From Sagittula stellata E-37 (GTDB lineage Bacteria > Pseudomonadota > Alphaproteobacteria > Rhodobacterales > Rhodobacteraceae): 64,000 nucleotides of DNA. Below the pieces are notes generated by a model. That model saw only the letters and a list, made by a program, of their open reading frames with translations, was not told the origin of the DNA and did not search any database. Shown one piece after another: positions 1 to 9,584 of the stretch (position 1 is the first letter of the stretch; the number at the start of each line of letters is the position of its first letter). The position numbers were made by a program, and so were the translations under genes. Location: the NCBI RefSeq assembly GCF_039724765.1, contig NZ_CP155729.1:1550001-1614000 (forward strand). The letters run 5' to 3'.

Positions 1-714
1 GCGTTCCGGCGTGAACCACAGCTCAGCCAGGCGGCCGGGGACAGCGTCCTGCTTCACGCCGAAGGCCGGAATGGTCCAGGAGTGGATCACGTCGGCGCCG
101 GTGACCTGCATCACGATGGTCTTGCCGACCGGCACGACCACGGCGGTGTCGGTGGCCAGCAGCCACTCGTCCTTGGTGTAGCCCGCGTCGGTCAGCATGG
201 TCTGCACGTCGTCGGAATAGCGATTGTCGCCGCCCGTCGCGGGAGAGCCGATCATGTAGCTGTCGTAGGCCAGGTCTTCACCCACGTACTCGTACCCCCA
301 GTACCACTGGTAACCGGTGACCTTAATGGTGATGTCGCCGTCCGGGATTTCCTGCTGCTTGAACAGCACCGGAAGGGAGAAGGCGCCGATGAACACGAGG
401 ATCACGATTGGCCCGATGGTCCACGCGATCTCCAGCGGAGAGTTGTGCGTGAAGGTGCCGGGCGTCTTGTTGGCCTTCTGGTTGTAGCGCACCACGATGT
501 ACGCAAGCAGGGCGACGACCAGCAGGCAGATCGCGGTGATGATCACAAGGATCATGCCGTCGAGCCATTGCAGGTCACGCGCCAGTTCCGTGGAGGCCGG
601 CTGGAAACCCATGCCACCCTGGTGCGGGCGGCCCACAACGGGCAGGTCCTGCGCCAAGGCCGGCGCGGCGACAAAGGCGCTGAGAAGGCCCGTCATCATC
701 GTCTTGAAGGTCAT
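1..714 (-). CDS. coxB: cytochrome c oxidase subunit II, 5' part (C-terminus outside window)
   Basis: Subunit II of an aa3-type cytochrome c oxidase, which takes electrons from cytochrome c at the CuA centre in the periplasm. The 238 visible residues show a signal peptide (1-21, ending ALAQ), two membrane helices (about 52-75 and 98-117), the family motif YQWYWGYEY (135-143), and the first CuA ligand His211 in VIHSW. The remaining ligands (CxExC, H, M) lie past the window edge. The ATG at 714 has AGGGTGA upstream. The gene diverges from tldD, and an FNR-type box lies between them. Identity is very secure; only completeness is unknown. Confidence 0.95.
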   Translation of the reverse strand, partial: MTFKTMMTGLLSAFVAAPALAQDLPVVGRPHQGGMGFQPASTELARDLQWLDGMILVIITAICLLVVALLAYIVVRYNQKANKTPGTFTHNSPLEIAWTIGPIVILVFIGAFSLPVLFKQQEIPDGDITIKVTGYQWYWGYEYVGEDLAYDSYMIGSPATGGDNRYSDDVQTMLTDAGYTKDEWLLATDTAVVVPVGKTIVMQVTGADVIHSWTIPAFGVKQDAVPGRLAELWFTPER

Positions 715-901
715 ATGTCACCCTGATCGATTCGAGTTGTGCACGGGCCCGCCGACCCGGAATGACTTGATATACATGCAAAAAGGAAGCGCAGGCTGGC
801 GCCCGTCCTCCTCCGCGGCATACCGTTGCGTTCTGGCGGTCTAGAAACCATATTCTTTCCACCCGTGAAAGCTTTGAGCTTGCGGCAAAGCGCCGCTTTA
901 C

Positions 902-915
902 TTGATCCAGATCAA
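902..915. promoter_or_regulatory. FNR/FnrL-type box TTGAT-N4-ATCAA
   Basis: TTGATCCAGATCAA is a perfect inverted repeat matching the FNR/Dnr-family consensus TTGAT-N4-ATCAA. It lies 13 bases before the tldD start and about 190 bases upstream of coxB. It sits too close to tldD to be a typical activator site for that gene, so repression of tldD, or control of a coxB promoter in the gap, is more likely. The target is inferred. Confidence 0.6.
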
Positions 916-928
916 TCCAGAGGTCCAT

Positions 929-2350
929 ATGTCCGACGCACTTTTCCGCCCTTTCAAGACGCATCTGGACCTCGATCGCACCGTGACGCTGGTAAAGGAG
1001 GCCCTTTCGGGCGCCGAGGACGGCGAACTTTTCCTTGAGCGGAGGCGCTCGGAATCGCTTGTTCTGGATGACGGGCGCCTCAAGACGGCAAGCTACGACG
1101 CCTCCGAAGGATTCGGCCTGCGCGCGGTGAAAGGCGAGGTGGCCGGTTACGCCCATGCCACGGAGATCAGCGAATCCTCTCTCAAACGTGCGGCCGAAAC
1201 GGCGCGGCTCGCGGTGGGTGATGGCGGCGGCGTCATGGCCGCGCCGCCTGCGGGCACGAACCGCACGCTTTACACCGACGCCGACCCGATTGCCGGGGCG
1301 AGCTTTCCGGTGAAGGTGGACACCCTGAAGGAGATCGACGCCTTCGCCCGTGGTCTCGACCGTCGCGTTGTGCAGGTGACGGCCAGCATCGCCGCCTCAT
1401 TGCAGGAGGTCGCGATTCTCCGCCCCGAGGGGGGGCTCGTGACCGACGTGCGCCCGATGACCCGCGTGAACGTCTCGGTGATCGTCGAGCAGGACGGGCG
1501 GCGGGAGGCCGGGACTGCCGGCGGTGGCGGTCGGGTCACGCTTGAGGGCCTGCTGGAACCCATCGAATGGCAATCGAAGGCGCGCGAGGCGCTGCGCATC
1601 GCGCTCGTCAACCTGGAGGCGGAGCCCGCGCCGGCGGGTGTCATGGACATTGTCCTCGGCCCCGGCTGGCCCGGCATCCTGCTGCACGAGGCCATCGGGC
1701 ACGGGCTCGAAGGCGACGCCAATCGCAAGGGCACATCCGTCTTCGCGGGCCTGATGGGCCAGCAGATCGCGTCGAAGGGCGTGACCGTGCTGGACGACGG
1801 CACCATCCCGGACCGGCGCGGGTCGATCACGGTGGACGACGAAGGCACCCCTTCGGGCAAGAACGTCCTGATCGAGGACGGCAAGCTGGTCGGTTTCATG
1901 CAGGACCGCCAGAACGCGCGACTGATGGGCGTGACGCCCACCGGCAACGGCCGCCGCGAGAGCTATGCGCATATCCCGATGCCCCGCATGACCAACACCT
2001 ACATGCTGGGCGGCGACGCCGATCCGCGGGACATCGTGCGCGACCTGAAAGACGGGATCTGGGCGGTGGGCTTCGGTGGCGGACAGGTCGACGTGACCAA
2101 CGGCAAGTTCGTCTTTTCCTGCACGGAGGCCTATCGCGTGAAGGACGGGAAGGTCGGGCGTCCGGTGAAGGGGGCCACCCTGATCGGCGACGGCGCCTCC
2201 GCGCTTCAGCAGATCCGCGCGCTCGGCAACGACATGGCGCTGGACCCGGGCATGGGCAATTGCGGCAAGCAGGGTCAATGGGTTCCGGTCGGCGTCGGGC
2301 AGCCCACGGTGATGATCGGTGGCCTGACGGTCGGCGGTGCGGGTGCCTGA
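929..2350 (+). CDS. tldD: TldD metalloprotease
   Basis: Zinc metalloprotease subunit of the TldD/TldE (PmbA) pair, which degrades unfolded peptides and matures modified peptides in other bacteria. The product has 473 residues, close to the usual 480. The signature HEAIGH (253-258) carries the zinc-binding histidines and catalytic Glu. The ATG at 929 is chosen over an in-frame ATG at 902 because it has AGAGG about five bases upstream and gives the normal N-terminus MSDALFRPF. The partner tldE is not in the window. The stop overlaps the start of the next gene. Confidence 0.95.
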   Translation: MSDALFRPFKTHLDLDRTVTLVKEALSGAEDGELFLERRRSESLVLDDGRLKTASYDASEGFGLRAVKGEVAGYAHATEISESSLKRAAETARLAVGDGGGVMAAPPAGTNRTLYTDADPIAGASFPVKVDTLKEIDAFARGLDRRVVQVTASIAASLQEVAILRPEGGLVTDVRPMTRVNVSVIVEQDGRREAGTAGGGGRVTLEGLLEPIEWQSKAREALRIALVNLEAEPAPAGVMDIVLGPGWPGILLHEAIGHGLEGDANRKGTSVFAGLMGQQIASKGVTVLDDGTIPDRRGSITVDDEGTPSGKNVLIEDGKLVGFMQDRQNARLMGVTPTGNGRRESYAHIPMPRMTNTYMLGGDADPRDIVRDLKDGIWAVGFGGGQVDVTNGKFVFSCTEAYRVKDGKVGRPVKGATLIGDGASALQQIRALGNDMALDPGMGNCGKQGQWVPVGVGQPTVMIGGLTVGGAGA

Positions 2351-2807
2351 CGCGCAGCACAATCCGCTCTGGTGGCATCCCGTGAAGGCCCTGGCCATCC
2401 GACCGACGCTGCGGCAGCACGGTTTGGCCATTCTGGCGACGCTCGCCACCACCTTGGGCGCCGGCATCTCGGTCGTCACGCTGGCGTTCATGGTGGAGGC
2501 AGTCTCGACCTCAGCGGCCGGGGCCATGATCCTCGTCGGATACGTCCTGATCTTTTCGGTCGCGTTCACCTGGATCGGACACCTCGCAGGGGCCTTCGTC
2601 CTACACGCGGCCCTGATCCGCGGCCTCGGCGGCTGGGGTTTGGCGATGCTTGGCGGCTTTTTCATCGGAGCGGTGCTCAGACCGGTTGTCGGCACGGGGC
2701 TGACCGTGGGGCTGGGTCCGTTTCTGGCAGTGCTGCAGCTCGCTCTGCTGCGTGCGATTGTCGGGCGCAATACGCAGGCCCTGCCGCGCCGCGGCACATC
2801 GGCGTGA
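2337..2807 (+). CDS. small four-helix inner-membrane protein
   Basis: No function recognised. The 156 residues contain four hydrophobic stretches (near residues 24-50, 62-88, 98-122 and 124-145 by eye) and short basic ends, so this is an inner-membrane protein. The start is a GTG at 2337, or a second GTG at 2343; both overlap the end of tldD, which suggests translational coupling. Coding is supported by length, the coupling and the consistent hydrophobic pattern. The exact start is uncertain. Confidence 0.65.
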   Translation: MRVPDAQHNPLWWHPVKALAIRPTLRQHGLAILATLATTLGAGISVVTLAFMVEAVSTSAAGAMILVGYVLIFSVAFTWIGHLAGAFVLHAALIRGLGGWGLAMLGGFFIGAVLRPVVGTGLTVGLGPFLAVLQLALLRAIVGRNTQALPRRGTSA

Positions 2808-2925
2808 AACGCCCGAAAGGCGCGGCACCGAATGGCAGTGCAGCACGCGCATTTCTCTCGCCAGAGTTTACCTGCAATTAACCACCCTCAAGCTATGGAT
2901 GAAGGTGCAAGACGGCGGGGACAGG

Positions 2926-4107
2926 ATGCGCGACGATAGCTACTCTTCCACTCACCCCCCACTCCCACCCACCACGGAAGATGCTCGTGTGGACTGGCTC
3001 CGCCTCTTGCGCTCACGCCGCGTCGGCGTGGCAACCTTCTGGCGGCTTCTGGGCGAACACGGCTCGGCCCGCGCGGCGCTCGAAGCGTTGCCCGAAGTGG
3101 CCAGGGCCGCGGGGGTAGAGCGTTACACGATATGCCCCGAGAATGTGATTCTTGCAGAGATGAAGGCCGCACGGATGTCCGGGGCACGCCTGATCCTGAG
3201 GGGCGATACGGATTATCCCAAGGACCTGGCGGACCTCTCCGACGCGCCCCCGGCGTTGTGGGTGAAGGGCGACGCGCGCGTGCTGAATCGGCCGATGGTG
3301 GCCCTTGTCGGCGCACGCAATGCGTCATCGCTGGGATTGCGAATGGCGCGCAGCCTTGCCGAAGGCCTGGGAGAGGCGGGCTATTGCGTGGTCTCCGGTC
3401 TGGCGCGCGGCATAGATGCGGCGGCGCACCACGCCGCGCTCAAGACCGGCACGGTCGCCGTCCTGGCCGGTGGCGTCGATGTGCTTTATCCCGCTGAAAA
3501 CGCGGGGCTGGCCGACGATATCGTCACCTGTCACGGCGCGCGGATCAGCGAACAGCCGATGGGCATGCAGCCGCTCGCCCGCCACTTCCCCATGCGCAAC
3601 CGCATCGTTTCGGGGCTGGCCCGTGCCGTCGTCATCGTGGAGGCAGCGGCGAAATCCGGATCGCTGATCACGGCGCGTGGCGCGCTCGACCAGGGCAGGG
3701 AGGTGTTGGCGGTGCCGGGCCACCCGCTGGACGCCCGCGCGGCGGGCTGCAACATGATGATCCGCGACGGCGCGCACCTCGTACGGCATGTCGAAGATGT
3801 CCTGCAGGCCCTGCCGCCGCTGGAAAAAGAGGGCCCTGCACAGCCGCAACTTGGCCTGCCGGATCCAGAGGGCGCCGCCGTCGACGCTGTGAAAGCGCCG
3901 GAGCCCGAAACGCGGACCCTGCGCCAGACGGCGGACCTGCACACGCGTATCCTCGACCGGCTCGGGCCGTCGCCGCTGGCGGAGGACCAGTTGATCCGTG
4001 ACCTTGGCGCGGCCTCGTCCCATGTCTCGCCCGCGCTCACCGATCTCGAACTGGAAGGGCGCATCCGCCGTCAGCCGGGCGGTTTCCTCTCGCTTGTGCC
4101 CCGCTGA
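2926..4107 (+). CDS. dprA: DNA-processing protein DprA
   Basis: DprA binds incoming single-stranded DNA and loads RecA during natural transformation. The product has 393 residues: an N-terminal helical domain (about 20-90), a Rossmann-like domain starting at VALVGARNASS (from residue 125) with the SGLARGIDAAAH motif, and a C-terminal winged-helix domain (about 337-393). The ATG at 2926 has GGCGGGG six bases upstream. Earlier in-frame ATGs at 2899 and 2752 exist, but the longer N-terminus does not resemble the family. It converges with the next gene, one base between their stops. No other competence gene is nearby. Confidence 0.92.
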   Translation: MRDDSYSSTHPPLPPTTEDARVDWLRLLRSRRVGVATFWRLLGEHGSARAALEALPEVARAAGVERYTICPENVILAEMKAARMSGARLILRGDTDYPKDLADLSDAPPALWVKGDARVLNRPMVALVGARNASSLGLRMARSLAEGLGEAGYCVVSGLARGIDAAAHHAALKTGTVAVLAGGVDVLYPAENAGLADDIVTCHGARISEQPMGMQPLARHFPMRNRIVSGLARAVVIVEAAAKSGSLITARGALDQGREVLAVPGHPLDARAAGCNMMIRDGAHLVRHVEDVLQALPPLEKEGPAQPQLGLPDPEGAAVDAVKAPEPETRTLRQTADLHTRILDRLGPSPLAEDQLIRDLGAASSHVSPALTDLELEGRIRRQPGGFLSLVPR

Positions 4108-4108
4108 G

Positions 4109-4525
4109 TCAGCACGCCTCCGGGATCACGCTTTTCCAGTCGCTGCAGTAGGGGTCCCCAAACCACCATGCGTCCGTCGCCCCGATGGCCCAGTGGACCG
4201 CGACCCAGGTGTTGCCCGAGCGCCGGAACAGAGCCTGCATCGCCGGTCCGTCGAACTCGAAGATGTCGCGGCTGTGTCCCGGGATGAGATCGGCGGGTGT
4301 CATGGCGCGCCCGTCCTTGCGCAGCGGTTCCAGCATGGCGAAGGCGACATCGCCATCCACCCGAAGCTCGTCGACGCGGAACACCAGCGGTGCGCCGAAG
4401 ATCCATTCGGCATGGGGGCGCATCGCGTCCATCAGGTCGGCGCGCAGGGCGGTACCGATCCGAGGGGTTTCCCAGGCGCCTAGGGGCAGGGGCAGCAGGG
4501 TCAGGCAGAGGGCGAGGAATCGCAT
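4109..4525 (-). CDS. small exported protein of unknown function
   Basis: Not recognised. The 138 residues begin with a clear signal peptide (MRFLALCLTLLPLPLGAW, cleaved near residue 17), so the product is probably periplasmic. The mature part is rich in Trp and acidic residues and has two cysteines near the end (YCSDWKSVIPEAC) that could form a disulfide. It stands alone, divergent from topA and convergent with dprA. The signal peptide supports real coding. Confidence 0.75.
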   Translation of the reverse strand: MRFLALCLTLLPLPLGAWETPRIGTALRADLMDAMRPHAEWIFGAPLVFRVDELRVDGDVAFAMLEPLRKDGRAMTPADLIPGHSRDIFEFDGPAMQALFRRSGNTWVAVHWAIGATDAWWFGDPYCSDWKSVIPEAC

Positions 4526-4700
4526 GTCCGGGGCTCCGTTTCGTGGCGTTCAGCCTACGCCCGAACACCGCCGACACAAGCGCGGCTCATCCGCCCGCAT
4601 TGACAATTACCCCTTGCACCCCACATCTAGCGCCGCGATACGCCGCCCGGAAAGCAGCCGCGCGAGGCCGCCAAGAAACCAGGAGAGGTAGCAGTCCCAG

Positions 4701-7370
4701 ATGCCCGTCGTCGTCGTCGAATCGCCCGCCAAGGCCAAGACAATCAACAAGTATCTGGGATCCGACTACACGGTTCTGGCTTCATACGGTCACGTGAGGG
4801 ACCTGCCTCCGAAAGACGGATCGGTCGATACCGACCATGATTTCGAGATGAAGTGGGAGGTCGCGAACGATTCGCGCAAGCACGTCGCCGCCATCGCCGA
4901 AGCTTTGAAGACCGACGACAAGCTGATCCTCGCAACCGACCCCGACAGAGAGGGGGAGGCGATCTCGTGGCACCTGAAGGAGGCGCTGACCAAGCGCCGG
5001 TCGATCAAGAAGACGACCGAGGTCAGCCGGGTCACCTTCAACGCGATCACCAAGGCGGCCGTCACCGAAGCGATGAAGAACCCCCGCGACATCGACGCAC
5101 CGCTGGTGGAGGCTTATCTGGCGCGCCGTGCGCTCGATTACCTCGTGGGTTTCAACCTGTCGCCGGTGCTGTGGCGCAAGCTGCCCGGCGCACGGTCGGC
5201 GGGACGTGTGCAATCCGTCTGCCTCCGTCTGATCGTCGAGCGGGAGATGGAGATCGAGGCGTTCAATCCGCGCGAATACTGGCAGGTGAAGGCGCAACTG
5301 GCCACGCCGCGCGGCCAGACGTTCGAGGCGCGGCTCGTCAGTCTCGCCGGCAAGAAGCTCGACCGCTACGATCTGGAAAACGTCACGCAGGCCGAGATGG
5401 CTGTGGATGCCGTGGCCAAGCGCGCCCTGAAGGTCCTGAGCGTCGAGGCGAAGCCTGCGTCGCGCAATCCGTCGGCGCCGTTCATGACCTCGACCCTCCA
5501 GCAGGAGGCGAGCCGCAAGTTCGGCATGGGCGCCAAGGCGGCGATGAATGCGGCGCAGCGGCTCTACGAGGCCGGCCATATCACGTACATGCGGACAGAC
5601 GGGATCGACATGGCGCCGGAGGCGGTGTCAGCCTGCCGCGATGCCATCGCCGATCGTTACGGCAAGGACTACGTGCCGTCCTCGCCGCGCGTTTACAAGA
5701 ACAAGGCGAAGAACGCGCAGGAAGCGCACGAGTGCATCCGCCCCACCGACATGACGAAGGATGCCGAAAGCCTGCGCCTCTCCGAATCCGACCAGCGCAA
5801 ACTGTATGATCTGATCTGGAAGCGCACGCTTGCCTGCCAGATGGAAGCGGCGCGACTGGAAAGAACTACGGTGGAGATCGGCTCTGACGACGGTCAGGTC
5901 GGCCTTCGGGCCACCGGTCAGGTGGTGCTCTTCGACGGCTTCCTGAAGGTCTACGAGGAAGGCCGCGACGAGCCGGCCGAAGATGACGACAAGCGCCTGC
6001 CGCAAATCATGCAGGGCGATCCGGCGAAGTTCGAAGCCGGCGCCATGAAGTCCGAGCATGCGAAGGCGATGGAGAAGGGCACGGACCGTGGCAAGCCCGC
6101 CGTTCTGTCCGGTGACGGCGCGACGTTGGGCACGCAGAGCTTCACCAACCCGCCGCCGCGATACACCGAGGCGACGCTGGTCAAGAAGATGGAAGAACTG
6201 GGCATCGGGCGTCCGTCCACCTATGCCTCTGTCATCACGACGATTCAGGACCGCGAATACGTCCGCAAGGAACAGAACCGCCTGTTCCCCGAGGACAAGG
6301 GCCGGATCGTGACGATCTTCCTGCTGAACTTCTTCAAGCGCTATGTGGAGTACGATTTCACCGCCGCGCTGGAGGATGAGCTGGATCAGGTCAGCGCGGG
6401 CGCCGAGGACTACAAGGAACTTCTGGCGAAGTTCTGGCGCGATTTCAGTGCGGCCATTGCCGAAACCTCCGACCTCCGGATTTCGGAGGTGCTGGACGTG
6501 CTGGACGAGGCGCTTGCGCCCCAGCTCTATCCGCCGCGCGATGACGGCAGCGATCCGCGCATCTGTCCGAAGTGCGGGCAAGGGCGTCTGCACCTGAAGA
6601 CATCGCGCACCGGCGGCTTCGTCGGTTGCGGCAACTATCCCGAATGCACCTACACCCGCCCCATCGCGGGAGAGGGGGCCGAGGGCGAGGAAAAGCTGCT
6701 GGGCGAGGACCAGGGCGACGAGATCTGGCTGAAGGCGGGCCGCTTCGGCCCCTATGTACAGCGCGGAGAGCCCACGCCCGAGAACAAGAAGCCGCCGCGT
6801 GCCTCCCTGCCCAAGAAAGGCGGCGCCTATCTTCCCGGCTGGGACCCGGCGGACATGACGCTGGAAAAGGCGCTTACGTTGCTGACCATGCCGCGCGAGG
6901 TGGGGATGCACCCCGATGGCGGCGTCGTCAGTGCGAACCTCGGGCGCTTCGGCCCCTACATCATGCACCAGCTGCCCGATGAGGAAAAACCGGTCTACGT
7001 CAACCTCAAGGAATTCCAGGAGGTCTTCGAGATCGGGATGAACCACGCGGTCGAGTTGCTGGCGCAGAAGCGGGCAAACCCCGGGCGCGGGCGGCAGACT
7101 GCCAAGGCGCTGCGCGAGATGGGCGAACATCCCGATGGTGGCAAGATCTCGATCATGGAAGGCCGCTACGGTCCTTACGTGAAATGGGAGAAGGTGAACG
7201 CCACCTTGCCGAAAGACGTGGAACCTGCGGATGTGACCATGGAAACGGTTCTGGAGCTGATCGCCGCGAAGGCGAAGAAGAAGCCGGCGAAGAAGGCCGC
7301 GTCCAAGTCGACCGCCAAGAAGACCACGGCCAAGAAACCTGCGGCCAAAAAGCCCGCGAAGAAGGACTGA
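4701..7370 (+). CDS. topA: DNA topoisomerase I
   Basis: Type IA topoisomerase that relaxes negative supercoils by a covalent 5'-phosphotyrosine intermediate. The product has 889 residues. The Toprim domain begins at VVESPAKAKTINKYLG and carries the acidic TDPDREGE motif. The active-site Tyr296 lies in HITYMRTDGI. One four-cysteine zinc finger starts at CPKCGQG (about 622-651) and is followed by further topoisomerase C-terminal repeats that lack the cysteines. The last 35 residues are a Lys/Ala tail (KKPAKKAASK), likely to bind DNA. AGGAGAGG lies about 12 bases before the ATG. Family assignment is secure. Confidence 0.97.
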   Translation: MPVVVVESPAKAKTINKYLGSDYTVLASYGHVRDLPPKDGSVDTDHDFEMKWEVANDSRKHVAAIAEALKTDDKLILATDPDREGEAISWHLKEALTKRRSIKKTTEVSRVTFNAITKAAVTEAMKNPRDIDAPLVEAYLARRALDYLVGFNLSPVLWRKLPGARSAGRVQSVCLRLIVEREMEIEAFNPREYWQVKAQLATPRGQTFEARLVSLAGKKLDRYDLENVTQAEMAVDAVAKRALKVLSVEAKPASRNPSAPFMTSTLQQEASRKFGMGAKAAMNAAQRLYEAGHITYMRTDGIDMAPEAVSACRDAIADRYGKDYVPSSPRVYKNKAKNAQEAHECIRPTDMTKDAESLRLSESDQRKLYDLIWKRTLACQMEAARLERTTVEIGSDDGQVGLRATGQVVLFDGFLKVYEEGRDEPAEDDDKRLPQIMQGDPAKFEAGAMKSEHAKAMEKGTDRGKPAVLSGDGATLGTQSFTNPPPRYTEATLVKKMEELGIGRPSTYASVITTIQDREYVRKEQNRLFPEDKGRIVTIFLLNFFKRYVEYDFTAALEDELDQVSAGAEDYKELLAKFWRDFSAAIAETSDLRISEVLDVLDEALAPQLYPPRDDGSDPRICPKCGQGRLHLKTSRTGGFVGCGNYPECTYTRPIAGEGAEGEEKLLGEDQGDEIWLKAGRFGPYVQRGEPTPENKKPPRASLPKKGGAYLPGWDPADMTLEKALTLLTMPREVGMHPDGGVVSANLGRFGPYIMHQLPDEEKPVYVNLKEFQEVFEIGMNHAVELLAQKRANPGRGRQTAKALREMGEHPDGGKISIMEGRYGPYVKWEKVNATLPKDVEPADVTMETVLELIAAKAKKKPAKKAASKSTAKKTTAKKPAAKKPAKKD

Positions 7371-7523
7371 CGGGCCGGAAAAGGAGGCGGAAACCTGCCT
7401 CCAACCCCCTGATCTGTTGCGCAAAAGCAATCACATTCGCGGTAAAGAATGTGTGATTTCCAATAGCGTACACCCGCCTCCATGTTGCCCGTATCGAAAC
7501 AGGCAACAAGGAGGGCCACCTTC

Positions 7524-8087
7524 ATGACGAAGTCGAGCATCACCCGTCGCGCGCTGCTGAACTCGGGTCTTGTGGCAGGGGCCGCGGCGCTGATCGTCCC
7601 GGCCACGGCACGAGCGGCAGACGTGCGGCGCAACGTATCCAGCTTTGTGATGCAGGACTGGCGCGACCACTTCTCGGAGATCGGGAAAGGCTGCATCGTC
7701 TGCGATACCGAAAGCCGCGCGCTGCACTACTGGGCGGCCGATGGCGTCGACTATCGCATCTACCCGACCTCCGTCCCGAAGTCCGATGAGCTGACAAAGC
7801 GCGGCTACACCGAGATCGTGCGCAAGAAGGTCGGTCCCTCATGGACACCCACCGCCAGCCAGATGGAACGTTTCCCCGACTGGAAGCCGGTTGCGGGCGG
7901 TGCGCCGGACAATCCGCTTGGCACACATGCGATGTACCTGAGCTGGCCCGCCTACCTGATCCACGGCACCCACGACACGCGCAAGATCGGGCGCAGGTCG
8001 TCCGACGGCTGCATCGGCCTGTACAACGAGAAGATCGCCGAACTGTTCGAGATCACGCCCATCGGCACGCAGGTCCGCCTGATCTGA
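7524..8087 (+). CDS. Tat-exported L,D-transpeptidase (YkuD domain)
   Basis: YkuD-type L,D-transpeptidases form 3-3 cross-links or attach proteins to peptidoglycan. The product has 187 residues: a twin-arginine type leader (TRRALLNSGL, cleaved after ATARA) and the YkuD signature with His147 in IHGT and the catalytic Cys163 in SSDGCIGLYN. AAGGAGGG lies nine bases before the ATG at 7524. A Tat signal on a YkuD protein is common in this bacterial group. It appears monocistronic, between topA and sodC. Confidence 0.88.
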   Translation: MTKSSITRRALLNSGLVAGAAALIVPATARAADVRRNVSSFVMQDWRDHFSEIGKGCIVCDTESRALHYWAADGVDYRIYPTSVPKSDELTKRGYTEIVRKKVGPSWTPTASQMERFPDWKPVAGGAPDNPLGTHAMYLSWPAYLIHGTHDTRKIGRRSSDGCIGLYNEKIAELFEITPIGTQVRLI

Positions 8088-8219
8088 GCGGGCCTGCTCT
8101 TTTTCGCTCCGTCTTCCGAACCGCCCCGACAATGCAGGCGTTGGTCCAAGGTGCGCATCGCGCGGGCTTCCTTGTGAAGCCCGCGCCGGGACGCCCACCG
8201 AACCAGAGGAGGACATTTC

Positions 8220-8753
8220 ATGACACGACTAATCCTGACGACGGCCATGGCAGCGATGCTTGCATCGGGGGCCATGGCCGAAAGCCATGGGGCCGGGATG
8301 GACCAGCCGGGGCAGACCGCTTCGGCCGACCTGATCAACACCGACAACGAGAGCATCGGCACGGCCACCCTGACCGACGGTCCGGCGGGCGTGCTGATCC
8401 ATGTCCGCGTCGAAGGGCTGACCCCGGGCAAACACGGTCTGCACCTGCACGCGGTCGGCACATGTGAGCCGTCCGAGGGCTTTACGACGGCAACGGGCCA
8501 CGTCGGCAAGGTGGAGGGCGGCCATGGGCTCCTGAACCCCGCGGGCCCGGAGCCGGGCGACCTGCCGAACATTTTCGTGGGCGAGGACGGCATCGGCGAG
8601 ATGGAGGCCTATTCCACGCTGGTCGACGTGGCCTCACTGCTGGACGAGGATGGTTCGACCTTCATCATCCACGCACAGGGCGACGACCACATGTCCCAAC
8701 CCATTGGCGGGGCGGGCGACCGTGTTGCCTGCGGTGTCATCAAGGGGCAGTGA
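8220..8753 (+). CDS. sodC: periplasmic Cu/Zn superoxide dismutase
   Basis: Converts periplasmic superoxide to hydrogen peroxide. The product has 177 residues with a signal peptide (1-20, ending AMA). Metal ligands are visible in HLHAVGTCE, in the zinc loop (HVGKVEGGHG with NPAGP and GDLPN), and in IIHAQGDDHMSQP. The two conserved cysteines are in GTCE and VACGVI. The usual electrostatic-loop sequence HANPDD is replaced here by HAQGDD, a conservative variation. GAGGAGG precedes the start. A weak hairpin follows the gene. Confidence 0.93.
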   Translation: MTRLILTTAMAAMLASGAMAESHGAGMDQPGQTASADLINTDNESIGTATLTDGPAGVLIHVRVEGLTPGKHGLHLHAVGTCEPSEGFTTATGHVGKVEGGHGLLNPAGPEPGDLPNIFVGEDGIGEMEAYSTLVDVASLLDEDGSTFIIHAQGDDHMSQPIGGAGDRVACGVIKGQ

Positions 8754-8761
8754 CCAATGCA

Positions 8762-8786
8762 GGGGGCGGTCTGTCGGGCCGCCCCC
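8762..8786 (+). terminator. hairpin after sodC, weak terminator
   Basis: GGGGGCGG (8762-8769) pairs with CCGCCCCC (8779-8786) around a nine-base loop just past the sodC stop. There is no U-tract, so termination may be partial. Confidence 0.4.
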
Positions 8787-8879
8787 TCCGAGTTGGGGCG
8801 CTACCATGGCTCCGCCGCGTTGACTCTCTGCTGCAGAGCGGCGACAACCTGCTTCATTACCGCACAGGAGGGGTGTTTC

Positions 8880-9584
8880 ATGAAGAAGGTATACGGTTCG
8901 GCGTCCGAAGCGCTGGACGGCCTGTTAAGTGACGGCATGCTGGTCGCCGCGGGCGGATTCGGTCTTTGCGGCATTCCCGAGCTATTGATCGACGCCTTGG
9001 TGGAAAGCGGCGTGAAGGACCTGACGGTCGCGTCGAACAACGCGGGCGTCGACGATTTCGGTCTGGGCAAACTTCTGGCGACCCGGCAGATCAAGAAGAT
9101 GATGTCGTCCTACGTGGGCGAGAACAAGGAGTTCATGCGCCAGTACCTCGGCGGTGAGCTTGAGCTGGAGTTCAACCCGCAGGGCACCCTGGCCGAGCGC
9201 ATGCGCGCCGGCGGCGCAGGTATCCCGGGCTTCTATACCAAGACCGGCGTCGGCACGCAGATTGCCGAAGGCAAGGAAGTGAAGACCTTCGACGGCGAGG
9301 ACTACATCCTCGAACGCGGGATCTTTGCCGACCTGTCCATCGTGAAGGCGTGGAAGGCCGACGACACGGGCAACCTCGTGTTCCGCAAGACGGCCCGCAA
9401 CTTCAACCCGCCGGCCGCCATGTGCGGCAAGGTTTGCGTGGTCGAAGTGGAAGAGATCGTGCCGCGTGGCTCGCTCGACCCGGATCACATCCACCTGCCC
9501 GGCATTTACGTGCACCGGATCATCCAGGGTGAACACGAGAAACGGATCGAACAGCGCACGACGCGCAAGCGGGAGGAAGCGTAA
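8880..9584 (+). CDS. scoA: 3-oxoacid CoA-transferase subunit A
   Basis: Alpha subunit of the two-subunit CoA-transferase that activates acetoacetate or another 3-oxoacid with succinyl-CoA or acetyl-CoA as CoA donor. The product has 234 residues with the glycine-rich motif [12 protein letters not shown] near the N-terminus and the conserved region [28 protein letters not shown] precedes the ATG at 8880. Its stop shares one base with the start of subunit B, so the pair is coupled. Fits PHB/ketone-body turnover with the phaCZ genes 4 kb away. AtoD is the alternative name; the donor cannot be read from sequence. Confidence 0.92.
   Translation: MKKVYGSASEALDGLLSDGMLVAAGGFGLCGIPELLIDALVESGVKDLTVASNNAGVDDFGLGKLLATRQIKKMMSSYVGENKEFMRQYLGGELELEFNPQGTLAERMRAGGAGIPGFYTKTGVGTQIAEGKEVKTFDGEDYILERGIFADLSIVKAWKADDTGNLVFRKTARNFNPPAAMCGKVCVVEVEEIVPRGSLDPDHIHLPGIYVHRIIQGEHEKRIEQRTTRKREEA

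Noticed and set aside
2752..2925. Upstream extension of dprA
   Set aside because: The extra residues are unlike the family, overlap the previous gene, and the ATG at 2926 has a better ribosome site.
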